From: Plasmopara viticola
Taxonomy: Eukaryota; Oomycota; Peronosporomycetes; Peronosporales; Peronosporaceae
Reading direction: 5' to 3'
Assembly (NCBI GenBank): GCA_001695595.3
Contig: MBPM02000088.1
Span: 224,911 to 288,910, forward strand
Length of the DNA: 64,000 nt
The position numbers were made by a program, and so were the translations under genes. Each line of letters starts with the position of its first letter. The stretch's first letter is position 1. Below the pieces are notes generated by a model, which was not told the DNA's origin, searched no databases, and saw only the letters and a program-made list of their open reading frames with translations. Positions 12,927 to 24,461 of this stretch are shown here, one piece after another.

Positions 12927-15650
12927 AAAGCTATATGGAATTTTGCGGGTCACTCATTACATTTGCTGAGTACGCCTTTGAGAAGCGGTAGAAGTCACGA
13001 AAGTATTTCCTGATGGGCAAAGGGTCTAAGGGAAAGATGTTGCCTGTATGGACTCAAAGAGCTCAAAGTCGTGATAGTGGAGAGCATAATGAGGTGACAC
13101 GAACCCAGTGTGCGTTACAGTGGCTGGTAGAAAATTGGACAAATTATGTTTAACAGCAATAAGATGGCATTATATAGTACTGAGAAACTCACGGGAAGGC
13201 AATCAAAAATTTTACCTCTGATCGATGCAGATTGGTAAAAATTATTTTGCGAAATAGTTATTGTGACCCCACATGAGCTAGATTGGTAGCGCTCAAGCTA
13301 CTTTCTCTTCCCATTTTTAGCTACAAAGTCTTCCTATAAAATTAATACTAAGTCTTGAAGCCAGACAGATAGCGAACTGCGAACATTATTAGCTTAAACA
13401 AGGCCGGAGACACTTTTCTTAAGGCAACAGCTAAAATACCCAGCCACAAAAAAATGCACTGAGATTCTGGCTCTTTCGAATCAAGCTACTTCTGTAAAAT
13501 CCGCACGAGAAGTTTTCTACTATGTGCGCAAAGCAGATAGGCGTACTCCCGGCGCCATGGCCTATTTCACTTCATTTAGAGAATCTTTGTCAGACTTGTT
13601 ATTCAGAAAGTGGGGAACCTCTTACTGGATGTCAGTACTCTGTAACAAGTAAGTCGCTAAGCTCATTGCTGATTGAAACCTGCAGGAATTTTCGCATGGT
13701 CGGTGAGCTTGATGGCAGCTCTAGCACATTTTGATGACATCTTCGATTCGATCCGTTTTGAGATGTCCTAAGATTTTTTCGTGGCAACCGCGGGCAAAAA
13801 GCCAAGCGTGCGTGCGATAAAGAGCTCGTAGCTCCATATAAAGTCATGTACATGTTTCTTGTCGTGGCAGAGCTGCGATCCTTTAGCGCCTTGATTGTTC
13901 AATCGGCTCTTTGACGGGCTAGCTCCTTGTATAACGCCTCCCATTTAAAAGTATAGTCTTTAACGTGGACGAAACTGTTGGTGCAGATGTGGCCTTCAAT
14001 GTAGACATTTTCTTTGGCGCACAAATTGTTTTGGTGTAAATACACCATTGCATGCTAAAGCAATGCTTGGTATAATTTTCTTTCGTATTAAACTAAAGCA
14101 TTGATTTTCCGATTTCGAGCTTTCTATAAAATTGAGTCTTGTTTTGTAAGAAAGAGCTTGATAACTCTTAATGGATGCGGCATGGTGGTTGAAGGCAATG
14201 TGAATGCTGAAAGAGGGTTAAATAGACAGTTAAACTGCATAGAAGTAATTTCGACTGAAGTTTGTGACGAGGTATACCTCAACTCAATTTGCTACCGCAA
14301 AATGCAGATAAGGAGCGTCGTCAGTCTTTGCTGCGATTTTTAATTCCCTAACATGCATATATAAGTATTGTGCACGAGGTACAACAGCTACTTTAAGCGA
14401 GAAGACAGCGTTCAACACAAAGCACGCCTTTATATAACCACTCGTGACACTTATCCATACTCAAAGTGGCGTTATCATAACACGAGCGTGCAAACCGTAT
14501 CAGCTGCAGCAGGCTAAAGTCAGCACATCTCCATATTGCTGGCCTAAACAGATGATTTATGTTATTGCACGGGATAAAATTCTCTCTAGGACATCTAGAG
14601 TACTGCAGACAACGCTTCTTCTTTGTCCTTTTACTATTGGCACCACACTGGTTTTTATATTCTAATGCATGATGAAATAATTAATTTTTTCTTAAGATTA
14701 CGCCCCTGCAAATGTAGCATAAGCGAAGTCTGTCGCCTATCAAGAATGAAATGGAAACATACACATTCATGAAGAAATCGGTCTTTCAATTCCAGTATTT
14801 TGCATACTTCGATCCATTAAAAACTGGGTAAAGAACGATTGTTCACCGAATAATTGCATATCTTCTCGACATGTCCGCTATGGAGACTGCTGTACGGTGA
14901 AGCAGGTGCAATAGAATGAAGCAAAGTGCGGCCTTTTTTGTTGACAGGACAACTACTGACATGACAAATGAGTAGTCATCGTTTCGGATAATGCACTTTC
15001 CTCGTGTACAACTCACTAAAAGGGTACTTCTTAGTATAAAGACGATTTGGCGTTGCATTACCAGGAGTCTACGATAGCACGCATATGCTAAATAGCACAT
15101 GCAAAAGTTCATTCCCATGATTGAAGTATGCAACTTTTGTAGTGCGTTGTCCGGAAAAGGGTTGAACGTCACAGCAGTCACGACTATGAAAAGATAAACT
15201 ACCAGAATCTTTACACTAGGACTACGCTGTGTCAGTGTGGGATGCTAGTAACTATTTGACCATATTTGGGCCGGATTCCTACCCCTCATTATATAACTTT
15301 TTTTTGTTAGTGGGGTGTCATTTGCCACACACTCACTTTTGGAGTACAGGTTGGTAGAGCAGTCACACTTTTCGGGTAATTGCTCGTGCACGTTAGTGAT
15401 CTGCCTTACTTCGGGCCTTATGGGCTCAAAACGATATCTTTCAGTCCCGGGTCAAGCGACTAAACCTTTGAGCCAAAAAATTTTCCACCCGAGATGCGGC
15501 CAGGGTGGCAATTTTGGTCAAAAAGTTGACATACAGTATATATGTGAGATTTATGCAGCAACTACCATAGAATTGCAGTGCGGGAAAACAACTACTTCTC
15601 GTTTTTAATTTAAAATTCGGCAACATTAAAACGCGCATTTATTTCCAAAA
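12927..15650. other. intergenic region upstream of the two-gene island
   Basis: No supported gene. Short ORFs such as 14843-15181 (-) and 15315-15608 (+) have no family signature and no splice-consistent extensions. The stretch 15300-15650 is the presumed 5' flank of the small membrane-protein gene starting at 15651; I could not define a core promoter with confidence. Confidence 0.5.
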
Positions 15651-16189
15651 ATGATCCTCAACTTGGGCATCGTGAACGTGGTGCTCTTGCCGCCTGTGCT
15701 GCTACTGGTATCGGGTCTGGCACTATTTAACTTTCAAAATGTATTCCGCTTCCTAACTCTGGGTGCGTCATCCACGCGACTTCTGGCTTTGGCTCGAAAC
15801 ATTAACGATCCCGATGTTCTAAAGACCTCAAGCGCTACATGACGATCCCAGTTGTGCAAAGTCTTCGGCCTTGTGAGCCATGCTGCTGCAAATTTCATCT
15901 CTATTCAATTTATAATCTTGATAATGTGCTGGGGATCTTTCTGTAGATGCCGATAAATTGCGCTACGCTCTGGAACACGTGCTGGGTTTGTACAAAAGTC
16001 TTTTTTGCAACTAGGAAGGCTTAACTGTGGTTTGCATGTACAGGCAAGGCGTCGACTTTTAAGTTCAACATGTCACATGTGCTCATGATGACAGTCGTAA
16101 TTGAATTAATTGCCATCTACAATGCCATTCAAAAGAACAATCAACTGCAAGAGCAGCAGCTCAAAGTGCGCCGGACTAAGCGCGCATAA
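15651..16189 (+). CDS. small two-helix membrane protein, three exons, apparent frameshift
   Basis: I do not recognise the family. Exon 1 is 15651-15872, exon 2 is 15947-15985 and exon 3 is 16044-16189. The introns are 74 and 58 nt, with donors gtgagc and gtttgt and acceptors ctgtag and tgtacag. The N-terminus has a hydrophobic segment (residues about 5-28, LPPVLLLVSGLALFNF). Exon 3 encodes a second one (SHVLMMTVVIELIAIYNAI) and then a Gln/Lys/Arg-rich tail ending RRTKRA. The frame open from the ATG stops at 15840-15842. The frame that continues into exons 2 and 3 is offset by one base from about 15815 (…SKDLKRYMTIPVVQ). The three exons total 407 nt, so one missing base would give exactly 408 nt (135 residues). 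This indicates a 1-nt deletion or a sequence error inside exon 1. The gene converges with the acyl-CoA synthetase, 173 bp between stop codons. Exon structure is fairly sure; function is unknown. Confidence 0.55.
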
Positions 16190-16362
16190 ACCAAGGCCAT
16201 GATTGGACGAGTTTTCTCGACACTTTTTAGGAAAGCCTTTTTAACGTGCAATTGTTATAGGACAAAAATACTCTTTTTACTTAATTTCAAGGGCTAAAAA
16301 CTAAGTGGCAACGTATCGATACAAAAGTGACGAAATCAAGCAAGTCTGTCAAAGAGCAACGT
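16190..16362. other. shared 3' intergenic gap between convergent genes
   Basis: These 173 bp separate the stop codons of two tail-to-tail genes and must hold both 3' UTRs and polyadenylation sites. No strong stem or canonical AATAAA-type signal stands out to me. Confidence 0.5.
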
Positions 16363-18440
16363 TTAGACGTACATGCTCTCGATAATCGATTCATTCTTCT
16401 CGTACACGACCTTGCGCTTGAGCTTGAGCGTGGGCGTCAACTCGTTCCCACCCACTGAGAATTCTTGGTCCAGCACAGTGTATTTGGCCACATTCTGAGC
16501 ACGCGACGTGGCGCGGACATTGGCTCGCTTCAAACCAGCGTCCAAGTAAGCCATGACCTTCTCATCCGCTTTCGCTTCCTTCACAGTCGTAGCTGCGCTG
16601 CCTATTTCCTTCATCACGTGGAGCGCTTTTTCGTCCAATGTGTCCGTAGGCTGACCATCCTTGTCTACCGTCACGCGCAATGTAAACAGAGCCGACAAGA
16701 ACTTACGGCGATCGCCAATCACCATGACATTCGAGAGCAGCGGCAGCTCCTCTTTGATCGTATCTTCAATAATGACAGGCGGGACATTCTCGCCACCAGC
16801 AGTGACAATGAGCTCCTTTATACGGCCAGTAATTGTAATAAACCCGTCTTGATCGATCTTACCGCAGTCTCCCGAGTGCAGCCAGCCATCCTCATCAATA
16901 GTGTCTTTGGTTTGCTGCTCGCCCTTAAGATAGCCCATCATAATGTTACGTCCCGTAAAGGTTAACTCTTCCGTGTCAGGCACCACTCTCGTCTCTGCAC
17001 CATCAATAGTACGACCACACGTGTTAATCTTCCAGATCCCTTGCATACTGCACGAATGAGGGCCACTCGATTCACTTTGACCAAAAAACTCGTAGATGGG
17101 TACATCCAACGAACCAAAGTACTCGACCACCTCCCTGCTAATCGGTGCTGCACCGCTAAAGCTAGCAATGCATTGGTCCAGACCCAGTGCTTCCTTCACA
17201 CGCGAAAGAACGATGGCATTAGCAATGCCAAACCCGCACGGAGCACCGCCAGAGTTGCCATACTGTGCAAGCGCCGTCTTGCGAGCAGCCTTGGCCTTTG
17301 CCCACGTTGCAATCCGCTTCTTTACACCCGTCGTCTGGGCCCCAATCGCCCACATCTTCTCGGCAATCTTCTCCCACACACGAGGTACAGCAATGAAGAT
17401 CGTTGGACGCACTTCCTTGAGCGTCACACCAAGCGAGCCCTTGAGAGCATCCGGCTGTGCAAAATAGAGCTGCGAGCCCTTACAAACTGGCAACCAAATG
17501 TCAATCAATTGCGCAGCAATGTGTGACATGGGCAGGTAGCTGATCAAGCGGTCGCCATTGTTTATATCGTGGTTGAATTGGCGCTTGATCATGTCGACCA
17601 CACCAAAAATTGTCCAAATGATATTGTCGTGGGAAAGCATCACGGCTTTCGGGTCGCCCGTTGTGCCGGACGTGTAGATGAGCGTGCAACAATTGCCGGG
17701 TTTCTGAGAGTCCATGATGGTCCTAAGTGTCTCGTCGCTCACGTTTTTGCCAAGGCTCATGAAATCGTCAAACGCGTAGACAGGAACTCCGCTCTGGACT
17801 CCTTCGGGGACGACATCGTTCCACACCACAAGAGCCTTCAATTTGGGAAGGTTCTCTTGGATCGACAAGAACTTTTCAAGCTGTGCGACACCGTCACACA
17901 CGACGACAGCTGAGTCCGAGTGCTTGGCAATGTATTCGCAAGCATTTGGACTATTGGTCGTGTAGATGCCAGCGGCGACCCCACCGGCAAATATGGCTCC
18001 CATATCGGCAATGACCCACTCGGGCGAGTTAAAGCCAATGATGCTCACGCTCTGGTACCGCTCCAGGCCTACGTGCAACAATGACTTGGCAAATTGACAA
18101 CACTTGTCATAATACGTCTGAAAGGAGATTGGCGTCCTGTGCAACAGTATCCATTGGCGTTAAGTATTCCCAGATTCTCTCTAATTGCGTCTCAAGTACA
18201 TACCACTGGCCGTCTTTATTAGATACAAACGAATTGGCCGATCCGTACTTCGACAGCGTGTTCCGGAAGGCTTCGGGAGCCGTCATGGCGGGGCGTGCAC
18301 CATTGCCGGATTCCGCCATGCGAATCTTTACTTCCTCGTCAATTCTCCACGTCTGGAGATACAACAAGCACATATCAAAGCATTAGCCGCCACAGCATGA
18401 GATGAAGACGTTCGAAACGTACGGTGTACTTGGAAGCCAT
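16363..18440 (-). CDS. long-chain acyl-CoA synthetase, ACSBG (bubblegum) type
   Basis: The enzyme ligates long-chain fatty acids to CoA through an acyl-adenylate (ATP to AMP plus PPi), feeding lipid synthesis and beta-oxidation. My model has three exons: 18440-18423 (MASKYT), 18352-18204 and 18136-16363. The introns are 70 and 67 nt, with donors gtacgt and gtatgt and acceptors ctccag and gcacag. The spliced length is 1941 nt, giving 646 residues, normal for the family. Motifs are the AMP-binding P-loop TSGTTG (about 211-216), the adenine-binding loop YEFFGQSE (404-411), GWLHSGD (473-479), TGRIKELI (492-499) and AGGENVPP (502-509); the last two together are typical of bubblegum-type enzymes. 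There is no obvious N-terminal membrane helix. The start has a favourable context (aaccATGG). The open frame that begins at 18144 is intronic read-through, not the true start. I see no defect; the gene appears functional. Confidence 0.9.
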
Positions 18441-20240
18441 GGTTGATGCTCGCGATCTCTTTTTCGATGGCCTTTTGTGTTCAATGTCGCAAAAACGGCT
18501 TTGAGACTCGCGCGTCGATTGTTATTGATCCTACAGCCGATTGTCTTTATCTCTAGATTTGGAGGGAACAAGCACCTATTGCGGATATCTCCACGATGGA
18601 TGTGATGCGTACGTGGCCGGGCCAGCGCTTGACGACACCTCTATCATTAAATTTCTGGTCTGAATATGCAACAGAAAAGATACGTCGATAAAGTGGGACA
18701 GAAGGTAGAAGCAACACGACAATACTGCTATGGTTCAAGTCGTGAAGATGAAAGGCAGTGATGATGTTGGTAATGTCAGCACCGGTACATTTTATGTGGG
18801 CTTGTATATTACGTCTGCCGGCATGTCGAGAGTGTTTAAACGCTTAGCTATGGCTCGATCACACGCTTGTATCATGAAATCTAATGTACTTACTTAGCAG
18901 AGAAAAGCGATGGGGGCAAAAACAAAAAAAACAGCCAACTACTGTCTATCCCAATGTTGATTATGTCAAGTCCCAAGTGGGTATTTAAAATCCAGCTCCC
19001 TTGTACCTGTACAATTCTTAGATGCACCCTAAGATCATTTCGTATGCAATCTAAGCAATTTAAAGCCCAAACTTTTTGTAAAGCCTGTCCCCGCCACCAT
19101 TCAGCTTCTAGTTACTGTAGCAGTCATTACTTTCTAAGTAAATTATGCTACGTTTTAATTGATTCAAGAAGGCTTCTTTCCGATTTTATTCTTTGTGTCT
19201 TCACGCATAAACACCCGCACCACGTGCTAAACTCGATGACTGTCGCAGTTGAACAACGTTTAAGATGCATGTAAGCAGCAGAATTCAATGTGTGCGAAAT
19301 TTGAGCAGCACCAAAAATTGTGGTTAAATCCATGGGCCGATTATACAGAACCCAAAATGAATACAGTACATGTACTGACCCACCCGTACACCAATTCAAT
19401 ACGGAGCTAAATATTGTTCAACTCAGTAGATTTCGCAGAAAAGCACAGAAACGAAGCGACACCAGCTAATTTCTTGCATGAATGTCTGAAAAAGGGTAAA
19501 TCTAAAGAGACGTGATGCCTTTGGCTGGTGCAAAACGCAGGCGCGCATCCACGCCTCAAGCTTACCAATGATACGGTCGTAACAAGTACAAACTGCGGCC
19601 GCCAGAACCACCATTATGTGTCCAGACGCCATCGGCTGAGTGTAACAAGTCGGTTTTAGATCGTGCATTACATTAAACGCTGGGTTCTCAAAAAGAGCCA
19701 GAAAGGGATGATTGCTCCTGGTGCACGATATAAATTCTTGTATTGGTACGCGAATTTAGATATTCGAAATGGTATCTGGAACGGATGAGACCCCATTCTG
19801 CCTAACGGCTGCAAGTTTAGTCGCTTAAGAAGATTAAAGGTACTCTTGGTAGTACATTTTAGGCATTCTTTCGCCCACGTCAGTAATTTTCTGTCTGAAC
19901 CCTTTTCCAAGGCTCCAGCTTGGGCTTTCCGCATGCGTCAGTTGCGCAGTTCGCGCTGTTTGAAAGACTTACTGAATTCTGTGAGCCCATCCTGCTACCA
20001 AACAGCCAAAACTCATTTGCTCTACGAGACAACACAAGCTCCGGAGTTAGCGCCTATTGTGAGGATCGAGCAGGTGGAACCTGAGGCTTAAAATGTTGCA
20101 AGGATAAATACCAAAATCTTTTTTTCTGAATAGAGAGATACTAAGTCGGTCACAATCATAGATGTACAGATGCGCGTGCCTTGCACTCTGACCGAGCTTT
20201 AAGCTGGTCGTTTACCCTTTACCTGAGTGTTTTGAACTCT
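18441..20240. other. intergenic, between acyl-CoA synthetase and the tandem array
   Basis: The synthetase promoter should lie just above 18440. The rest has only short unmatched ORFs, for example 81 codons at 19846-20091 (+) and 88 codons at 19668-19934 (-). Sequence immediately left of 20241 (…gtgttttgaactct) does not resemble the gypsy RNase H remnant found left of the starts of units 2 and 3. This is therefore the unique outer flank of the array. Confidence 0.5.
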
Positions 20241-23200
20241 GAGAGCACAAAGTGGGATTGCTGAGAGAGACACTTCTTCCGTCAAACTTTGAGCTTCGCT
20301 AGTGCTCACTTTTTTGTCTGTCAGTGAATAGGCGTGAAGTTTTATGATTGCAAGATGGAGAAATTAGCGGCTTCCATTACTGAGCGCCACTCCCCGAAAT
20401 AGTCAAGGTGATTGTATTCAAAAAAGATTTATGGGTTGGCTTGCCTCGCATAAAAAAAATAAGTGCCGGCAGCAATTATCAAAGCAGCGACCTCAATCGC
20501 TCTTCGACAGAAGCGTATATATTGACAGGCTCTCTCCTCCAGAAAGCCGAGATTGAGAAGTTCCTCGTCCTGTAATAACCGGTGTAGCATTCAGTGATTC
20601 GACTTCAGCATCAATGGTCTACGGTATTGCCCGGCAAAGTGCCATCCGCTACTTCGGCTGCACTAAGCAAGAGCACATGATTCGTGACAGCTATAAAGAT
20701 GGAGGCCGCGCATTCCGAAGTAAGGAAAGCGCTATCTTCCTTTCGAGGCAAAAAGTATTGCTGGTGAAAGACTTCGTTCCTATAATAAGTGTAGCAAAAT
20801 ACACACCATAGTAGCTTTGCACCCGAAGAGCTTGGCAGAAAAATCAGAAAAGCTTGATGCTGGCGCGACATAAATCATTTCATGTTTCAAATATGTGTAA
20901 GAGAACGAGGGTGAAATATTTTGATTTGAGTGTTTGTAATTCCGTCGCATCGAGGTTTTTGTGCGCTTGCAAGCAAATGAAATCAACGAGATAAGAATGT
21001 CCGATGCTTTAAACACAGAAGCAAGTAATGTATTTGGTCCTGACTACGGAATAAACGTGCCTGTAAATACAAGCAGCATTAAGTCATTTCTTGTTCTCAA
21101 AATGGATAAGTTAGGCAGCGGGGTGCTCGTATTGACTGGCAAAGAAGTATTATAGATTCAAGACTTTCACGTCTGCGCAGCAGCAGTTGATCCCGCTTTT
21201 AATGTGCGTATGGCCACTTCAAACAAATTGATATCCGGAACAATGCAAGAAATATTGAGGTACTCACACCTCTTCATCGTCGTTGTAATGTTTCAAAACA
21301 GCTACTTAAGTTCTGCTAACTGTCACCGCTACCAAAGACGCCATATAAACCACCTTTGTGTGTGTGACATAGTTTGCAGATGGATAGCATGGATCTTCCG
21401 GCCTCAGACGCGGTAGCATAGGTTCGGCAAACAACGTCGATACATATGCGTAATATAGCATCACCAATAGCAGGTAACAAAGCCTCGCAATCAAGTTGCG
21501 TAGGTCGGGGAGACGCAATGGGTAGCACAGCTTTATATCTAGATTTCAGCTGCTGGGCAAAAAATTCTGCAAGAATCAAATGACAATACGACATTTCGTC
21601 ACCCTGATGTCAAGATTGGCCTTATGGTTGATGAAATATCTTATTATAGGAGGCAGCTTAAATTGTCGTCGTGTCGTGCTTTGATCGTCAATGCCAATCA
21701 ACTCATTTATAGTTGAGAAAGTCTCTGGAAATCGAGAAAAGTTGCAAGTCGTAGTTTACTACGCAGTACACACACGACTGATTCACTAAGTTAGTGGGAT
21801 TGTGTCCATAAGGATGGTATTTGTAAAAAATGAAAATGTTTGCCATGTAAATGTGGGAAAAAACATGCCAAGACAAAAAATCAGCACGCGCTATATGATA
21901 CACTTTATATTTTGCACAGCTTTATATCCTTTGATATCGAGCGGATCTACAATTATTTAATCAGATTTGTGGTACATAGTCACGAGCATTTACGATACAT
22001 GTTGACTTTCAGTTTTAAGGGTTCGGACAAGAATAGTGGGTCCTGGTGCATAAACGGCATTCTACCGGTAATTTGTCGGCTTACATACAAAGACAACGTT
22101 GAAGGATATCGAAGGGGGTATAAACTTTGCCTGATTTATATAAATCATCTATGGTAGTAAGAAATCAAATAAATAGTGCTAAAAGAGTGATCGAATGATG
22201 GGAACAATAAGTGTTTGTAATATAGCTAGTACTACGATGTTTACGATAACATAAAAGGAAGTCCTCAGCAGGCTTCTGATCTAGCTTTTTCGGACGAGAC
22301 AAAGCTGTTCAGTGTTGCTTACAAAGCTTCCGACGACAAATCGTTTGAGCGTTACCGTAGATCGAGGGATATCGTTGTGAGCGAGTTGTTTTGCTTTAGT
22401 GCACCAAAAGAAAATACTTTACTTATGACAAATCGCTATTTGTCATTGGCATATTTCTACATTCTGGAATACAAGCTCTCTATTGTCTGTTTAGACCCTG
22501 CGTCCCTGTGGGCGGGAAAACAAATTGTTTCACTCGCCTTAAATTGGCAAGACAATTGCGCCCTTCGCAAAGTGAAACTCTCGTATTAAATACGAGCCCG
22601 GCAACCTCAGCGTGCTTGCCGTCGCGGTTTTGCGTCCACATTTGTATATAAAAAGCTACTTTATCATACGAGATATGGAATAAATGGCAGCTGAGAGCTT
22701 TTACAGCACAAAGAAACCAAAGTTGGGTGCTTATTACATCGACAGCGATCGCAGTTGCATCGCTGTAGGCGGTCGAGCGGTTTGCTCTACTTAAGGTGGG
22801 ATCAACAGATTTACTAAGTCGTTGCTCCGAACGACGAAGACCTGGATTACCATGTATTCCTGGAGGTATAAATTTTTCAAGTAGCAATCATTTGGCTAGA
22901 GGAACATCCTTCGGTCTCCACACCATAATGGTGGATCCATATATACAAGTGGATGAACAAGTATAAGAGGACCCGTAAGGGTGCTAACTTGCGGCTCTCA
23001 CGCTAAATTCTTTTAAAACAATCATATAGCGGCGGGGTGTTGGTAGCCCATTTGCCTCGATTTCGTCATTTGTATGCATAAGACAAGGTCAAACTGCGCA
23101 TTGTAGTATTCATATGCTTTTTATGCATTAAACACCTTTTTAAGCCAGTACAATTGGGAATCATACCGCAAATTAGTTTCCTGGATACACTTTCGCATAC

Positions 23201-24461
23201 CGTGCTTACGGTAAGATAGAGACCGCTGCGCCTTGGGTGTAACCGCTCGCTGATGTCGAAAGCGACCACCCATAGAGAGATAGTCAGACAAAAAGGCTCA
23301 ACCGTGCACTGCGCAGTATTTGCGCTGAGACGCCACATTCACAACTCTCATAGTTGAGTACACACTATACAATGTGAGTAGTGCACCTACGAGCTTCGCC
23401 CCTTCTATGTTACCAATCTAGAACCAGTGGTAAGAAGAGAAGATGATCGAAAGCCTTTTCTTCCATGCCTCTCGCGTGTGATTAGCATCCTCGTAAAATG
23501 GGTCCGCTATACTTAAAATTTGGAAATTGTAATATTGCTGACGCGAATAAATTTCAAATTTGGATGATAGCCACGTAAGAAATGACACCACCAAGAGTTG
23601 CTGAGTATAATAGCTAAGAACCTATCATAAAGGGTACAAAAATTATTCACCGTTTGTGATGTCGGTGTACTCGAGCAAAACGAAGGTCCTTCGCACGAGT
23701 GGTGTTAAGATATTACACACGAACAATAAATATACACAGATAAGCATGAGTTGAGCAAAACTCTGTAGTTGTTGAGTCTAGTGTTTTTTCTTTTTTGCCT
23801 GAGATCTCTTACGAGATCCAAAATATTAGACCTGTATCGCGAGTTCTGTCTGCCAATGTACATTTATTTACGTGATGGCCTACTTGAGCGAGAGTGAAGT
23901 TACGACAGCTGAGCTTATAGGGTAATATAGTAAATTTGGCCTGTTTTTACATAGTGATGAGGTAGCAACTTACCTTTTAAGAGAGCCCAAATATCACGAT
24001 TAAAGTGTACTGACCGTAACGTCTTTGAACAAGGCACTGACAAAGCGGTTCAAAATACGTAGTAGGCATGCATATAAGTCTTTGGCCGTAGCTACGTCGT
24101 CAGTGCGAGAAGCAGGTATTTTCTAGCATTCCAATATAATTACTTTTACTACATGAAGTCTTCCGCAACAGACAAGGCACCAGTGCGGCAGCAAAATACA
24201 ATCGCGTGAAAATTTGAGAGCGCACCGAAGGTGATATATACCACGGTAGATGTAGCCGAACGAACTAAAGTCGTCCATTCATGTAAAACGGGATTTTTTG
24301 ATTTGGACAGCAGGCAGACCAAAGATGTCAATACTCCAGCTCGCAGCTCCGCTCCTGAGATAAAATCCTACAATTAAACAGAGAAACTGAATGACGATTC
24401 GAATATATTAATTAAGCCATGAAATAAATCATTATTTTTAAGCATTAAAACGCATAAGTTT
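20241..24461 (+). other. unit 1, 5' module: degenerate sequence upstream of the CM1 gene
   Basis: There is no intact gene. Coding-like pieces on the plus strand recur in all units: 20961-21155, 21840-22157 and about 22250-22590, separated by stops and frameshifts. A further frame near 22830-22960 contains SNHLARGTSFGLHTIM; in units 2 and 3 it is preceded by FLEVYDF, which hints at a C2-like strand pair, but here a stop and a shift interrupt it. I do not recognise a family. The last few hundred bases before 24462 should include the promoter of the CM1 gene and are almost identical in the three units. Confidence 0.45.

Noticed and set aside
15340..15400. tRNA-like stretch (ggttggtagagcagtcac)
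   Set aside because: It resembles a D-arm A box, but no anticodon arm, T-loop B box or acceptor pairing follows. A SINE remnant is possible but unsupported.
16465..17913. Several long plus-strand ORFs (up to 166 codons) opposite the acyl-CoA synthetase
   Set aside because: They are antisense shadows of a high-information exon; they have no start context or family match of their own.
18107..18373. 88-codon minus-strand ORF above the synthetase as a separate gene
   Set aside because: It is exon 2 of the synthetase plus read-through into both introns. Correct splicing joins MASKYT to TWRIDEEV and GQW to TPISFQTYYD.
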